Assembly (NCBI RefSeq): GCF_030848805.1
Contig: NC_092360.1
Location: forward strand, 2,108,001-2,172,000
Direction of reading: 5' to 3'
Length of the DNA stretch: 64,000 bases
Origin: Temnothorax longispinosus
Lineage: Eukaryota; Arthropoda; Insecta; Hymenoptera; Formicidae
Part shown: one piece after another, positions 33,727 to 47,281 of the stretch
Position numbering within the stretch: the stretch's first letter is position 1
How the letters are laid out: every line of letters starts with the position of its first letter
Translations under genes and position numbers: made by a program
The notes under the pieces: model-generated
What the model was told of the DNA's origin: nothing
Seen by the model: only the letters and a program-made list of their open reading frames with translations
The model's database searches: none

Positions 33727-36700
33727 TTTACGTTTCCCATGTTTTCATTCATAATTCATAACGCATCAATATTCGTAATGTTTTATAAAATTGCCATAGG
33801 TTCTCCATTTTAATTATAGACGCAGGATTCTTTTGCAAAAGTATTACGCGCCGTCGCGCAATCTGACTTTTAAATTATCGTTATTGCGTATTTTATTGTT
33901 TATGGGCACATTATGCGCGTCCGCAAGCTGACATTTTTATGCGAAAATGCACGACAAGTTTGCTACCAATAAGCGTACCTTGGATTCCCATCGGGTCGAA
34001 AATACGATTTTTGCCGTAAAGAGTTAAAGACACCAGTTGGCCTTTTATCGACCGTTAAATCTTTGCCCGCGTCTTACGCTGATCGAGGGATCCAGTAATA
34101 ATTTATCAATGCGTCGATAAAGAAAATCGACACATTCCTAGTTTAAAGATCTTGGTGCGACGATAATCGTGCGACAGTAGGAATAAATAATCTGTTCCCA
34201 CTATCACCGGAATGCCAGAAATTTTAAGAGACGTAATGTCATAAAATCCACTCGCGCATCGAAATAAAAAATCCAGCCCCGTTTATGAGGATCCTGTTAG
34301 CATCCGATTCCACGGGCGCATCTTCCGGCTGCCGATCGAAGATATCGCGTGAATTGTCTGGTGGCGCAGCCATCTCGCTATAAAACAGTACGTTCTCAAA
34401 CCAGGCATGTAAAATAAATCGCAGAACGTTTCTTTTTTTATGGCGCGATAATTTTTGGATCCGACACGACGTCGATTGCGCGAGACGCAAAATTTTCATA
34501 ATCTACCGTGAATTTAGGAATTCAAAACTTCCATTAAAGAAAGTATATTAATCTAACGTATTTGTTGTTATAAAATTCAGAATAATAAGTTAATAAGATT
34601 TCTACTATTTGATGAGCATATTTTTTTAACGAATACTGTTTTAAGTCTCGTCATTCATGTATGAATAATATAACCATATAGACAATTGTTACCAATTATT
34701 ACAGGAATATACATATTATGTTAATTTATTCATCAGTATACATACAATACAAGAATGAATACATTGTAGCTATACTATAATATTGTGATTATGGTACTAA
34801 TAGTATGTGATCTCGATATTCATGTCTGAACAGTTTTATCACGATTATTATAATTCAGCCTATGCATGCAATGATTATACACATATTCGTTATAATTACA
34901 AAATTTAACATGAAAATCGCATATTTGCAGAATAATACAAGCTAATAAATAAAAGTGAAATAATAAGCAAAGTCTCCAAAAGATTTTTCACGTCTACGAA
35001 AAGTATTTTTTTTCTTTTCTCTGTAGCACGTACGAAATATAATCTCAAAGCAGCAGGTAATTTTTATTCTTAAATGTTTATACTGATGCAAACATGGTAT
35101 TCACACAGAACGGCATTTATCTATGATAAATCATCTTGTACACAAAAGAGATTGTGATATTCTAAGAGTGTGGCGATTTTTCGCAAGAAGGGTTGCAGCC
35201 ACTCTTTACAGCTACCAACATCGGATATGAGCAAAGTTTCATCCAAGTTCAAGCGTGGAGAACTTTTCCCTTACTACCCCTTACCCTCTCCCCGACTGTC
35301 TAACAGAGAGATTTTAAGATTATAAGTTTTGGAGGCAAGTTTTAATTCAAGAGTGTAATAAATATCTGCGAGGGTTAATCGTTTCCTTCATAACTATAGT
35401 TTGCGTGCTCCTCACTAAATAAATCAGTTATACAATATTTTTTTAGGTATGCAGTTGCAGTCACGAAAATAAAGTGAAGAGGAAGTACGGTGAAATATTC
35501 CTCAAATTGAAAAATTATTTTAGACAGCAGTTTGTTAATTTAAAAATTTATTTTTTAATCAATTTTCTGTGAATGAAATTACGCGAAGGAGTAACAGTAC
35601 AGGCACGATACTCTAATATATGCGGAGTACGCATATATTGAGATGTAAACGTTTCCCTCCATGATTCCTTGACACATGATTTCTATTCGACTTTCTATAT
35701 ATTTTATAAACGCGCCAACCATTTCATCGAGTATGTTAGATTCGATAAAGATAATACGTGGTAGTCACGTGTATGTGAACATACTGGACTAACGGATTAG
35801 CAGACAAATTGCTAATTTATTCTCCGAACACACTCCGCGCTTCGATACGTGGACAGCGGCGGCGACGGACACGTGATCTCAAAAGGTTGCAGCACTGGAT
35901 TAGATTGTCTAATGGCAAGCAGAATCGTGCCTCGAGGGGCGAAAACGATATCGTCGTTAATATTAATTCATTGTAGCACGGCGCGCTCAAACTCGAGAAA
36001 TTTGCATTCCGTTCTGGTATCAGGAAATCGTTGTTGGGGCATGCAGAAATAATCGTCACGTATACTAATGGCAGCTATCAGCTACGTATCCTAGGCGTAT
36101 CCCGTGGATAGCAGCAACAGGTATCGTATGGCGGAAATCAAACTTGAATATCGGCTACATATCCTCTTTTCTTCTCAACGTACGTATATTATATTTCGAA
36201 AGACTTTTGCACGTGCAAAAGGTTTATAAAATGCCTTTAACAATCTTATTACAAGAAGAGAATTATAACTACCTTCATGTGCAATTAGATTATTGCAATT
36301 ATAACAGGTTTGATTAGAGGGTACATTATTATTTCACAAACCAGCTTTCACAAATATGATTTATGAGCTACAAATTGTTCTCTGATACATAATCTATACA
36401 TATGTATATATAATCGAATTTTCCGACTGATTCATCAACGCCCAGCCCAAACCCTTAAACCTAGAAACATTTGACGTAAGCGAGAGAACCGAGAAGTATT
36501 TCTCGGAAGCGCGGGTGCATTTAATCAGAATTGAACTCAGAACAAGATATCTCTCCATCTTCTACATTTTTTTATTTCTTCCATGAATAGATGACCTATT
36601 AAGACATATAAAGGAACTACGATTGAACGCTCATGCACTTAACCGTGAAGCACTCCGTGCTCGAAAAATTATTCTTGGGAAAAATGTATGATTTAATAAG

Positions 36701-38994
36701 CATTTAAATGTGAGCTTTATTTTAAATAACACAAATTTCGTAATAAAATAACAAGTTCATCTTTATTCCATTATATGCGTATTTAAAGAGTCTCATTAAT
36801 TCTTTAAATATAATATAAAAAATTATAGAAGCTAATTACATCGAAAAATCAGCTCTAACGACAATAAATTTTGTTCGGAAAGAATAGCGACACTTTTTAT
36901 TGGCGATAAAAAATAAACTCACTTTATTGGCGCGATTAGCTGTCCCGTGTAACGGGAGGTATCAACAGCCGCCTATTAAATTTCAGATTTTTTTTTTATT
37001 TCTATGCTTTACTGCATGCTATCACTGCATTTCTCCCTCTGACATTTCCGATGCATTCCGATGCGTTCTGTATTATTAGCACGAAGTATACTCGGCAGTT
37101 GCCGTGCCTTTAAGCTGCCATTCGCATCGGGAATAGCGGTGCGGAGCCGTGGTACGTCGGTTATGGTAATGCATCGCTGTTTAACATATGCGGCACTAGC
37201 AGCCGGCACACGTATAACAACGGCTTTATCATTAAAGGTAACACATCTCGCGCGTCGGCCGTATACGCCAATCGCACAGCGAATAGAACGAGAGGTACGG
37301 CATACATCGTTTATATATGCCTACATAGGTATACGAGAATCGTATCCCCGAACGTGGGTAAGCTTGCTCGCGCGCGATGCTAAAGCTATCGAACGTCGCA
37401 ACTGCAACTGCAACTGCGCTAATACAAAACGACTCAAACGTTTCCTAAGCACTCGGCCGCTCGACGTAAACATGACATTGCGCACAGATTTCCTATGTAT
37501 GCATCGCGTATTCCCTGCGAATTCAACGTGACTCGGAATTCAAACATGAAACGGCGGAATCCCACAAAATGGATTTCGTTTCTATCCGTGGATATGAGGT
37601 AATCCCCGGCGATTTGTACTCGACTTATCGCCGATTGCCTCTCGATCATCTCTCGCTGCGGGGATAAACGATTAGGATCTTCCTCGACGAATTCTCGAAG
37701 CGGCATGAGGTACGCTCGTACGCCCATTGCGCGTTTTTCATTGCGATGTATTTTTTTTTACGTCGCTTCCTATTTCTTGCCAGCGTCCGCTTTTACGAGC
37801 GATATTTTATGCACACTGCCGCGTGTAACGTCATAGCCGGGCGCGGCGCGGCGCGGCGCCTCCGATATGGCGCGCAGACCGAACGGGCCTGGGCATTAAC
37901 AAGGGTAACAATATACGTGCGAAGTGTCCATTTTTGTGTGGATTAGCGAGGTGTAAACGACTCGAAGCACGCGCCGGCGTTCGCTGTAGCGAACGCGTAA
38001 TTAGTATTTTGCAAATTACACAGCCGGAGGTTCCGCACCTTGCTCTCTCCGCGGTGTGGACAGGCCATAACTCCGGGCGTTAACGAGCCAGTCCCGCGGC
38101 AGTTTCCATGGCTATTTGCATCGTGTCCTTCTTACGAGGCTTTCTACCTCGCGTACCCCGCCGTCTTTTTTTTTTTTATTTTCTTTCTTCCCCTCCGCCA
38201 TGCGTATACGCGCGCGCCTTTATGACGCATCGGATACTCCTAACGAAGTGATACTCGGTCGCATTTAATTAATAGGACGGCTGGGCGTTGATCAAACGCT
38301 CAGCGGAGCTGTTGGTCGCGCTGTTTATCGAACAAACGAGCTCATTCAGTGCCACAGAGACTCGCACGCGAGTGTCTACCCCGGGATGCTGCGCTCGCTT
38401 GTTAATGAAAGCATTATATTCGTTATAATCGTTATATATGCCGTATACGCCAGCATAATTTATGGAAATAGGAAATCGTTCATCGCGGAACTTCTTTAAT
38501 CCTCATTAGCGCTCTCCTTGCCGATTCATTCTATTCATTCTATGCATTGCATACATTGGAACATATTCATATATATGTATGTATAGTAACTGTTCCAAGT
38601 TTGGATTGCTGTGTATTACGTCGGACCATTTCCGATGACTACATTCAAGTAACGCGCTCTTTAGGAAGAAAATCATGTCTCTTTATTATATTATTTCTTT
38701 GATATAAGTTCTCTATATTCACACTTAAATATTACAGGATAAAATTTAAATACATTGAGTTAAATAAGATTTTATTATTTTTAACTACCATGGGCGTTGA
38801 AATTTATTATTTTAACACAAAACAGCATTATTTTAATTCTATTGGTTTAATAATGACTTATTGAATAGGAGCGATCTATTATAGGAATGGTTAAAAATAA
38901 CTCAAATTGAGTATAAATTGACATTACGAATTTAACAGTGTATCATATCTTTTGCGAAAAAGTGATTTATATCTATTAATATGTACATTTCTAC
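33727..38994. other. Non-coding stretch between two mobile elements
   Basis: AT-rich DNA with GC-rich blocks at about 35820-36050 and 37010-38460. The second block has GGCGC-type repeats near 37838-37860. Frames of 66-156 codons in the GC-rich parts overlap on opposite strands and have no domain. A weak imperfect hairpin with AAGAGTG/CACTCTT ends lies at about 35163-35206. No RNA gene was recognised. Confidence 0.45.
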
Positions 38995-38996
38995 TA

Positions 38997-39206
38997 CACT
39001 GGGCAACAAAATTATCGCAACAAAAATTTGGGGGAAAGGCGGGTTAAATTCAAAATCTAACAATGGTTCCTTAAAGTACAGACTTCACCCTTAAAATGAA
39101 AAAAAAAAATCTTTCAGATATGACAATTTTTCACGGAGTTATGCTTATTTGAAGTTGGGCAAATTTTTGACGTAAATTTTTGTTGCGATAATTTTGTTGC
39201 CCAGTG
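38997..39206. mobile_element. 210-bp MITE with perfect 33-bp terminal inverted repeats
   Basis: The arms 38997-39029 and 39174-39206 are perfect reverse complements starting CACTGGGCAACAAAATTATC. TA flanks both ends. It is too short to encode a transposase. TA targets and the short size suggest a Tc1/mariner-derived MITE. Perfect arms suggest a recent insertion. Confidence 0.85.
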
Positions 39207-39208
39207 TA

Positions 39209-42200
39209 CATATAATCAAGTGACATTAAACGACAAAAGGGCGCTCTAATCTTCTAGCCAATTTTTAGACAGTTTACGTTCATTTCTACCAATGTAGATT
39301 AACCTTTAATCTTGGCTTGACTTACTTTTTATCTTTTTCTAACTTTTAGAACTAGAAAAGGATGAAAGGTTAAATCGAGATCAAAGTTAATCCGCATTGA
39401 TAGAAATGGACGTTATAGATATGTAAAAACAGGATAAAATAAGCGGTTGGAAAATAACAGGTGCTGAAGCATCTCAATATAATATCACCGTTTCACACTG
39501 CAAATCATCGTTTTGCGATAATTTCTGATTTCACCTGATGGTATGGAACGTTTCTCCAACTCGATACATCTTCGTGACTGCGCGTATCAACGATATGACA
39601 TTTATCCATCCCGGCAATCACGTTTCAGAGTTATCGCCGGTATAACGCAGGTCGGACAGTCCGTGCAGCTCGGACGTGCACACGAGTCACGCACACGCAC
39701 GGCGAGAGCGTATTACGTTCTTCACGGGGCGAAGCCGCACACAATAAACACATGATTCGCGTCACGGTGGAATTCACGAGCGCGGGGCTGGCGCGCGTTT
39801 CCGTCGATCGAAAGCTCAAACAGAGAGGCCCGCGATCCCGTAGATCCCCCGGAGGGGTAAACCTTCGCGCTGTCACTCTCTCGACCGCGTGCACGCATGG
39901 CTGCGCGGATGTAAGCTCGTGGTGGACGCAAATGCGTACGCAAATAATACGCGTACGTGGCTTGCCGGCTATACGAAATTGGCACCTTTCACGCCGCGCC
40001 GCGGCCGGCAGAAACAGAGTGGGACGCGGGATGACGTACGTGTTTACACCGATATACCCGTGTAATTATGGGTTTATTGAAAATGATGCATCGCCCAAAC
40101 ATATTTCGCCTTTGTGGTGGAATACCTTTTCTCTCGCGTTTATGAGGAAAGTCGAGTTCGTGACGATGACAGGATCTATAGCGAAACGCGCGCGTGATTA
40201 TGATTTTAATATATCTTGACTGCTAAAATTAAGAAATTATTACCCTGTTTGCTATTAATCACTGAAATAGTTCACGACATTTATAACGGTAATTTTAATA
40301 AGAAGGAATTGTATATAATTATTTTCAGGCTTTGACTGATGTGTTTTCATAAAATTGTCTCGAAAAATTGAAATTTTTAACATTTATATTTTTAGGCGCT
40401 ACATATTGTAAATCTGTCACAATTGTCTGATAAAAATAACCATTTTTATTCTTTTTATAAATATACAGTCGAAAATAGGAATGCTTTTTTCTTGTAGCTG
40501 AAGTCACGTGAAAGCAAAGCCGCGGAGACAAGTCGGGTCATACAGCCGGAAACCCGCGCAGTTTCCGGCTTTGATAGAATCACCGATGTACGGTCCTCTT
40601 ACCGGTAATCCCTTTCCTTCCGCGAACCGCGAAGCGGTTGGATACCACAGGAAGATAACGTGTGCCGAAGCGCATACGTATATCCGGCGCGGCGCGGCGC
40701 GGTTCACGCCTCGCGTGTGGGAAACACGAATCGCCGAGCGTAGGTGTTCCTTCCTCGTGGTCACCCTGCTCAGAAGAGGCATAGGCGAACAAGGCACTAA
40801 GGGGAGAAGGTGCGTTTCGCCGGGAACGGAGGAAGGTCGGGGGGGAGATAGAGGGGACATAAAAAAAATCGTAATCACAGGTAGGTACAAGCTACACCGG
40901 CACCATGTTCCGAGGATTAATGATTCGCGTCCGCGTCGTCGTTACGAACCGTGGAAGCGTTTCAACATTCTTTCGATCCTCAAACCTCAACTCCGCGCTT
41001 GATCTTCGTGTTTCACCTCCCTTGTCCGTAACGGGTCGCGTCGCTTGGGAGATCGTTGAATCGATTAGACGCCTGAAGTTGCGTAAAGGTATACGTTGCG
41101 GGCGTGATGTGCTAACGTTAAATGAGCCGGTGGGTGGAAGAATGATGTAAACTGTGGATAAGATCGAATGGAATTGTATGTTTTACATGTACCAGCTATT
41201 TTCATCTCTTAATTGCATTTACATGCAATCTTAAATGAGAAAGATTTTAATTTCTGTCTTTTATAGCCATAAAAAAGACTACCGCGATGAAAGAGTTTGA
41301 TATTGAGTATACCTTCTTCGAAACTATTTGTATTTCAAATAGGAGAGACATAAATTAATTCACTGTCCTATTTGTAATATCGGTGAATACGTTTAGATAT
41401 TCGAGAAATACGCTCAAGATAGTAGTCTATAAGGTCACAGTATCCTGACTGGGGGAAGCATGTTCCTTGTTAATTTCCTATCGGCAAACAGTTCGCGCTG
41501 CTCCGTTTATGCTACGGAAAGTTTGTTTGTGTTAATCCACCTGTTTTGACGCGTAAACCCACTTGAAACTCAACTTGACAACTTAAATCACTCGAATGTC
41601 GTTTCGAGTATGGGTCGCAACGCTTTGGAATAATGCGCGCTGTCATCCCGAGTTTCGTAGAGCGAAGCTATCGCGCGAGAAGTCGTTTTGTGAACGCGTC
41701 TCTTAAGTCTCCGCCATGCCGGAATCGTGTTTCGAGGGTGGAAGGAGGGCGGAGGGCAAGACGGAAGGGAGAAGAAAACGCACAATCGATTTGCTTCGAG
41801 CGAATCGCGCGGGCACGATAGAGACCAGGCGAAGTTCTAAACGCACGAGCGGCTTTACTCCGTCGTCGTGCAGCCGCGCGCTTGGCTTGTCGTGGCTCGG
41901 ATCGATCGATCGATCTCCGAGGAAGGTCGAGAGGTGGCCGAGCGAAACGAGGGGATTCTTGGGTAGAAAAGAGGATTTGGAATTTATGAGCCGCGCGATA
42001 TCAACGCAGCTACGATCGCTTTGAACGCGGCTTGTTGGGATACGGTCGAATGTTTTTTCTAGCGCTGTGCACGTCGTGGTGATAAGGAACGTAGATAGCA
42101 ACCAACGTATCGATGGATGTGTGTTTTTAACAATCGTTCCGCAAATGGTTCTTGATCGAGACTCGCGATATTTTCTGCGGCTGATCGGAACTGTTTTCAA

Positions 42201-45200
42201 TTAACTATTACGAGATCACGAGAAATACTATATTATTCGCACATTGAATAATATTTATAATTATATTATATTTTAATTATATTTTTCAGTAATTAGTAAT
42301 GTTAATACAATATATATAGTGTACCATATATGTATATAGTTACGGTTATATATAGTAAATATGATGTACAAGATAATGACACATCATGGAAATAATATCG
42401 CCGTCAGGGAATGTATATATGTGATAATTCAAATCTGTGTATTTCTGGAAAGCGCATATCTTGTTGATAACATGAAAAAAATTGATTAGTAATCGATTCT
42501 GATCAATGATCCAGCCAGATGCAGCTAGCGAATAACTATAAACGTCAATTTGAAGCATTATAAAATCGTGGATTTATATCTTTCTCTATTTGTGGTAAGA
42601 ACTAGTCTTCCACTGCTGCGAGTGGCATACCGCTGAATCCTAATCCCCTTTTCATGCTCTTTAACATTTCTTGCTATTTGTTTCATTTTCTCTTTCCCCT
42701 CGATCATCCACCATATTATATGCATCGGCGAAATCGTACGCAGCGACGCAAGACGAAATTGGTCCCAAGCTATGCTAAAACTTCCTATTCCGAAGCAACA
42801 GATAAATTCGTAACTATCGAGGTAAAATCATGCAAACGTTATAACGGAATATGATCTCCAGCATTTCTTTCTTTTTTTTTATCTGTCAATATTACTATGC
42901 AAACTATGTGCGTTAGGTAACTTACCCTAAGCTTATATTACATGGTAATAAGTAATTGAATATGTTAGGCGATTGCCAGATTTATTTAAAATAGAAAAAA
43001 TACGTGAAAGATTGTTGTACGCTTCTTCACAGTCCAATCTATCGAATTCGCACTTAATTCGTATTAAAATATATAATAATGCGAAACAGAATACAATTTA
43101 ACACTCCAAAATATAATTTCTGTATACAACTTTATCAAAGTTTAATATTATCAGTTAATTAAAATTTGTCTCTTTTTGAAACTTGCAGCATTTTGCTAAT
43201 AGTGAACTTTATAAGTCTAAATACTTATATAGTCCTTGAACTGACTGTTTCGACAAAATGAAACTGTTGTGAAACAAGTTCAATTTTGCGGCTCGGTGAA
43301 CCTTGATTTCTATTAAATGTATCTAACGTTAACATTTGAACTGCGCAACATTCGAAACACAAACAAAACTGTTTTAGACGTCGGGACGGATATTGCGGCT
43401 GTATTTCGACGACGCGGCGGAAGTAATTTTCACGCGATTCACCCCGCAACATCTCTCGCACCTTGTGCAACGTCCTTCTTCCATCCTACGGTGAATTATT
43501 GCGTTCACGTACTTGGCTTGTTTGCCGCTATCACGTGGCTACCGTCCAGCCTGCAATTAACATTACCACGGCGGCGCATCCCGACGACGACGACGGTGCC
43601 TCACGTAGGTGGCGTTAAGCGGCGCGAAAAGGGCGGATACGACAGGTGGTGCAACAGCTGTGAATCCGCGGAAAAGGCGAGAGGCAGTTAATCTCTGGTT
43701 CGATACGCCCACGTGACCTCTACGTAGCATAGAAGATGCACGATCTTCTCGCGCGGTATATACAGCGCGCCGCTTCACCCTTCCCTACGAGCTCAGTGAC
43801 TTTGCCTATTTCAGCCCATCGTTATCGTGCTTGTCATATATGACGACAGCTCGTTCTCCTGTACGCTTGGACCACGACGTGGCCTCGAAACGTAGCGAGT
43901 GGCGATGAAGAAGGAAAGATAAACGTGGGCCGCGCGCAAGATAACTGAACACGTAAAAATCGAAGTACGATATGATCGGAAGTAGATCGTTATGCGTTTA
44001 TCGGTACTCTGCGAAGTGGCTGTCATTAGAAACTGGTTAACATCGATGCAACATTCATTATTCTCCGAACTGAATGATTGTCGGTTTTATTGAGATCCGA
44101 GATTCTATCTGCCAGCTATAACATTAATTCGCGTGTAACTGGCCCACGAACCTTTTTAGATCGAAGTCGATCCTATTCCATTAGCGTCGCGGATCGATCA
44201 GCGCGTGTATCCTCCGATTCGATACATGCCGATTTACACGTTGACGTAATCGTTGCAAAAGCAACGCGCGCGGAATCCGAAACGAAGCAACAAAAAAAGA
44301 AAAAAGAAGGAAGAAGGAAGAAACGAATGCCTCGGAGCCGGGAGGCGCGGCGGCAGCCTCCTTTTTTTTCGTGCCAACAACAAATCTTGCCTGCCATATC
44401 GGCGATGGTGCCCGGTGTCTTATCTCGCCTCGCGCGTATATGAAGAACCGTTCGCGCCCGCCTGCCGAAAACGTCGAACTTCAATTACCGAGGTACGGAA
44501 GCGGTTATAAGATGGTATCGCCCGTACTCTCGATGCACCGCGGCATAAATCGCTCATCTTTACCCGCCGGTGGAGGTGCCGAGGATATGTACGGGGGCCT
44601 CTCGTTGCCACGGTGCTAATAAATATGGGCCGATAGACCGGCGCGCGTTCGAGAGGAGGAAGAAGAAGAAGAAGAAAAAAAGGCGACCGGCGGTCTGACA
44701 AGTGTTGGCCGGTCGGCGCGACTCCCGTCCACCGCCCACACCGGACAATAAATACGCCGCGCACAGTATCTCGAATTATTAAGGAATAATGACGCCATTT
44801 GTAACCGGCGTGAGGAGAGAAGTGGCGAGAGAAGAGGAATGGTCGCGAGCGCGCGCGAGCGCGCGCGCAAAGAGGGGCACGAAGCGTGGTGGCAGCGACG
44901 ACGCGGGGGGAAAAACGCGGAGCGAGAGATGAAGAGCGCGGCGGTATTATTACTGATTGAAATTCTTCGTAGCCTGAGTTGACTTGCCGCGTGCACCAGC
45001 AGATTGCGCGATTAGTTTACGTTTCCTTCGTGGCAGCGCGCCAACCCGCGCTGGCTTTTTTTCTTACCAGCTCTCTCGCGATTCCTCCTGCTTGCCGATC
45101 CTGCCGCTGCACTCTGGACGTGATCGGTCCTCATCGCGGGTTTCGCTATCTCCCTGTGGGGAGTTTCAATATCCATCATACATAAGAATATGTATAACGT

Positions 45201-46956
45201 TGCACGTTGAAGCAGATATTTTAATTTGCTTCATCTATATCTATACGATCACTTTTTTATAATCCTCACAAGCTGACTTTTATAATTATTCTGAATTAGT
45301 GTTAGATGTTTGTTCTTGTCGATTCGTGATTCACTACCAGATACTTGTTTATTATTCCACATCGACTTCCACTGCGGATTATTCCTTGGAGGCATAGAAA
45401 CTTTTAAGAATGATAAATTGTACTGGAACACGTGTGTCAGAAACCAGAGGAATCATCGAGTTTCTAACATAAAAGATTATCTCGCCCCTCGTCATTTGCG
45501 TTGGCGTAGTCGTCCGACGTACGACGCAGTTGCAGCGCGAAGGTCGCATTTTTAAGCGACTGCATCATCCTATTGACACTCGCTGTTCGATGGTTAAGGA
45601 TAACGGCAACGGTTTTAAAGACTGCGTTAAGTAAAGAATTTCGATGCTGTCGCTTTGTGAATTTAAGTATTCTAAGCCGCTCTTTGACGAGAAATGCAAA
45701 TTTTCTTTTAAAAAAAGGTACAAAATTTTGTACTTTATTTATAAATTAAATTCTATTTATTGTCAACTGTAAAACTTATTCAATAATGTATTTACATGTA
45801 GTTCCAATTTAAAAATTTATTAATAATTTGTTACTTATTTAAAAAAATGGCTAAGCTAGAAAATAATACTTATTATTTATATGCTAGCAGATTCTGGATA
45901 ACATAAAGATTAAAAAAGATATATATGTATGTGAATATATGTGTATGTGTGTGTATGTACGTGATATACAGCTGTCTTCTGTTATTAATTAAAAATGTCA
46001 ACCGTATACAATACGATAGCAAATAGCAATATACGATTCTTTTAGTATTCTTTCATATTGTATAATGAGATTAATACTATAATACTTGCCATTCTCTAAA
46101 ATGTTTTTATGCACGATACGTTCAAAAGTTTTGAGGTCGCAATTTTATTTAATCCATTTACCCGGGGATACGAAGAGCCGATCGCTTGTAAAACAAGTTT
46201 GTATATTAATTCTTGACGCTACCGATTTTCTCTAGGGCTATAAAGGCGATATTATTATCATATGCCTCGAGGGCAGCATATAGGCATTCCGGCATATTTA
46301 ATATCCTCCAATTAAAAAGATGTCGTTTATAAACGTTATAAGAATGAAATAAAAATCGATATAAGAAAAGAGCTGTGAATGTTTATTTTGAAAAGAGCTT
46401 GATGCTTTCCCTACACGCCCATACGGATACACGGATGACTCACAGGAAATATATTTTATGAGTTGTAATAAAGTATACTTAGAGGTAGGAAATGTCTAGT
46501 AGTGATTTATAGCGCAGTCGTAGAGAATTTCTTGCGATGGAGTAACTACGTTTGTATAGGATTATGAAAAAAAAAAATTAATACCTCGCTGGCGCGACAC
46601 ACATTTTGATGAACCTCTTACTTTTTGTCGGCGGTACTACGAAAACAAATTACATCGCTGACGTTTGGTGTACATAAGAAAATTGTTTGGCACAGTTTAG
46701 TCGAATTAATTTTGCACTTGCATTATTCATATTATTTTACAGCGAGTACAAATAAAGACAAAAGCGTGAGTGGTTATTGTAAATAATTAAACTGCACGCA
46801 GAAAAATAATGTATTAAAACGGAGACAGAGAAATTTCTGTATATTTGTTACCGAAAAAGTGTTAAAAATCGCTGGAGCTTTTACTATAGCGATTTCTCGA
46901 GACTGAAGTACAGCAAGTAGGAAGAGACATAAAAATAAAATAAAGTACGCGATTGT
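39209..46956. other. Non-coding stretch with three GC-rich blocks
   Basis: GC-rich, CpG-rich blocks at about 39540-41160, 41600-42040 and 43380-45180 alternate with AT-rich DNA. Many opposing frames of up to 165 codons arise in them, and none shows a domain or paired splice sites. Noted are GGCGC repeats near 40687-40702, alternating GC runs near 44848-44872 and a GAA-rich run at 44654-44681. A possible small exon ending at the donor GAG/GTAAAA (42822) is too weak to call. Confidence 0.4.
44654..44681. repeat. GAA-rich microsatellite
   Basis: A short run of GGA/GAA triplets followed by an A-tract on the plus strand. Confidence 0.7.
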
Positions 46957-47175
46957 TTAGATGGAGTGTTTAGCGCAACCGCAGGGAAAGGTGTTTGTCG
47001 TCAGCCTTGGTGGGCCCCTAAGAACCGGGCCCGCATTGTTGGTAGGTGCACCGCCTGTCGCTGGGCTCTGATTCATTGCCGCGCCTTGCAATTCATCATT
47101 CCAGTTCTCGTGTCCCGGCATCATTGCGCCTTCCCTCTCTTTCTCCGCAAGCTGCTCGCGCCCAATGGTAATCAC
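46957..47175 (-). CDS. Candidate C-terminal coding exon, unknown gene
   Basis: On the minus strand, a frame open for about 85 codons ends at a TAA near 46957. Its composition resembles a real disordered protein tail, rich in Asn, Gly, Pro and Ala with acidic and amide residues, and ends FPCGCAKHSI. I do not recognise it. No strong acceptor with a pyrimidine tract is seen just upstream, so the exon start is not fixed. It could also be a chance frame in a locally GC-rich patch. Confidence 0.3.
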   Translation of the reverse strand: MITIGREQLAEKEREGAMMPGHENWNDELQGAAMNQSPATGGAPTNNAGPVLRGPPRLTTNTFPCGCAKHSI

Positions 47176-47281
47176 CCGGAGCCTTCCTTTCTCGCATACC
47201 TTCTCTTCTTATTTTGCGCACAGCTAAGCTCTTCTTATAATTATTCGGTTGTCAAGAAATGCATATTTTTGAAGAATTAAC

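Noticed and set aside
40508..41002. Overlapping long frames on both strands (also 39752-40219 and 41703-42200)
   Set aside because: Low stop density in GC-rich DNA. There are no domains and no splice-bounded structure.
43698..43712. GGTTCGA B-box-like motifs here and near 63444 as tRNA genes
   Set aside because: The following bases do not fit the B box, and no A box or acceptor stem pairs at the right spacing.
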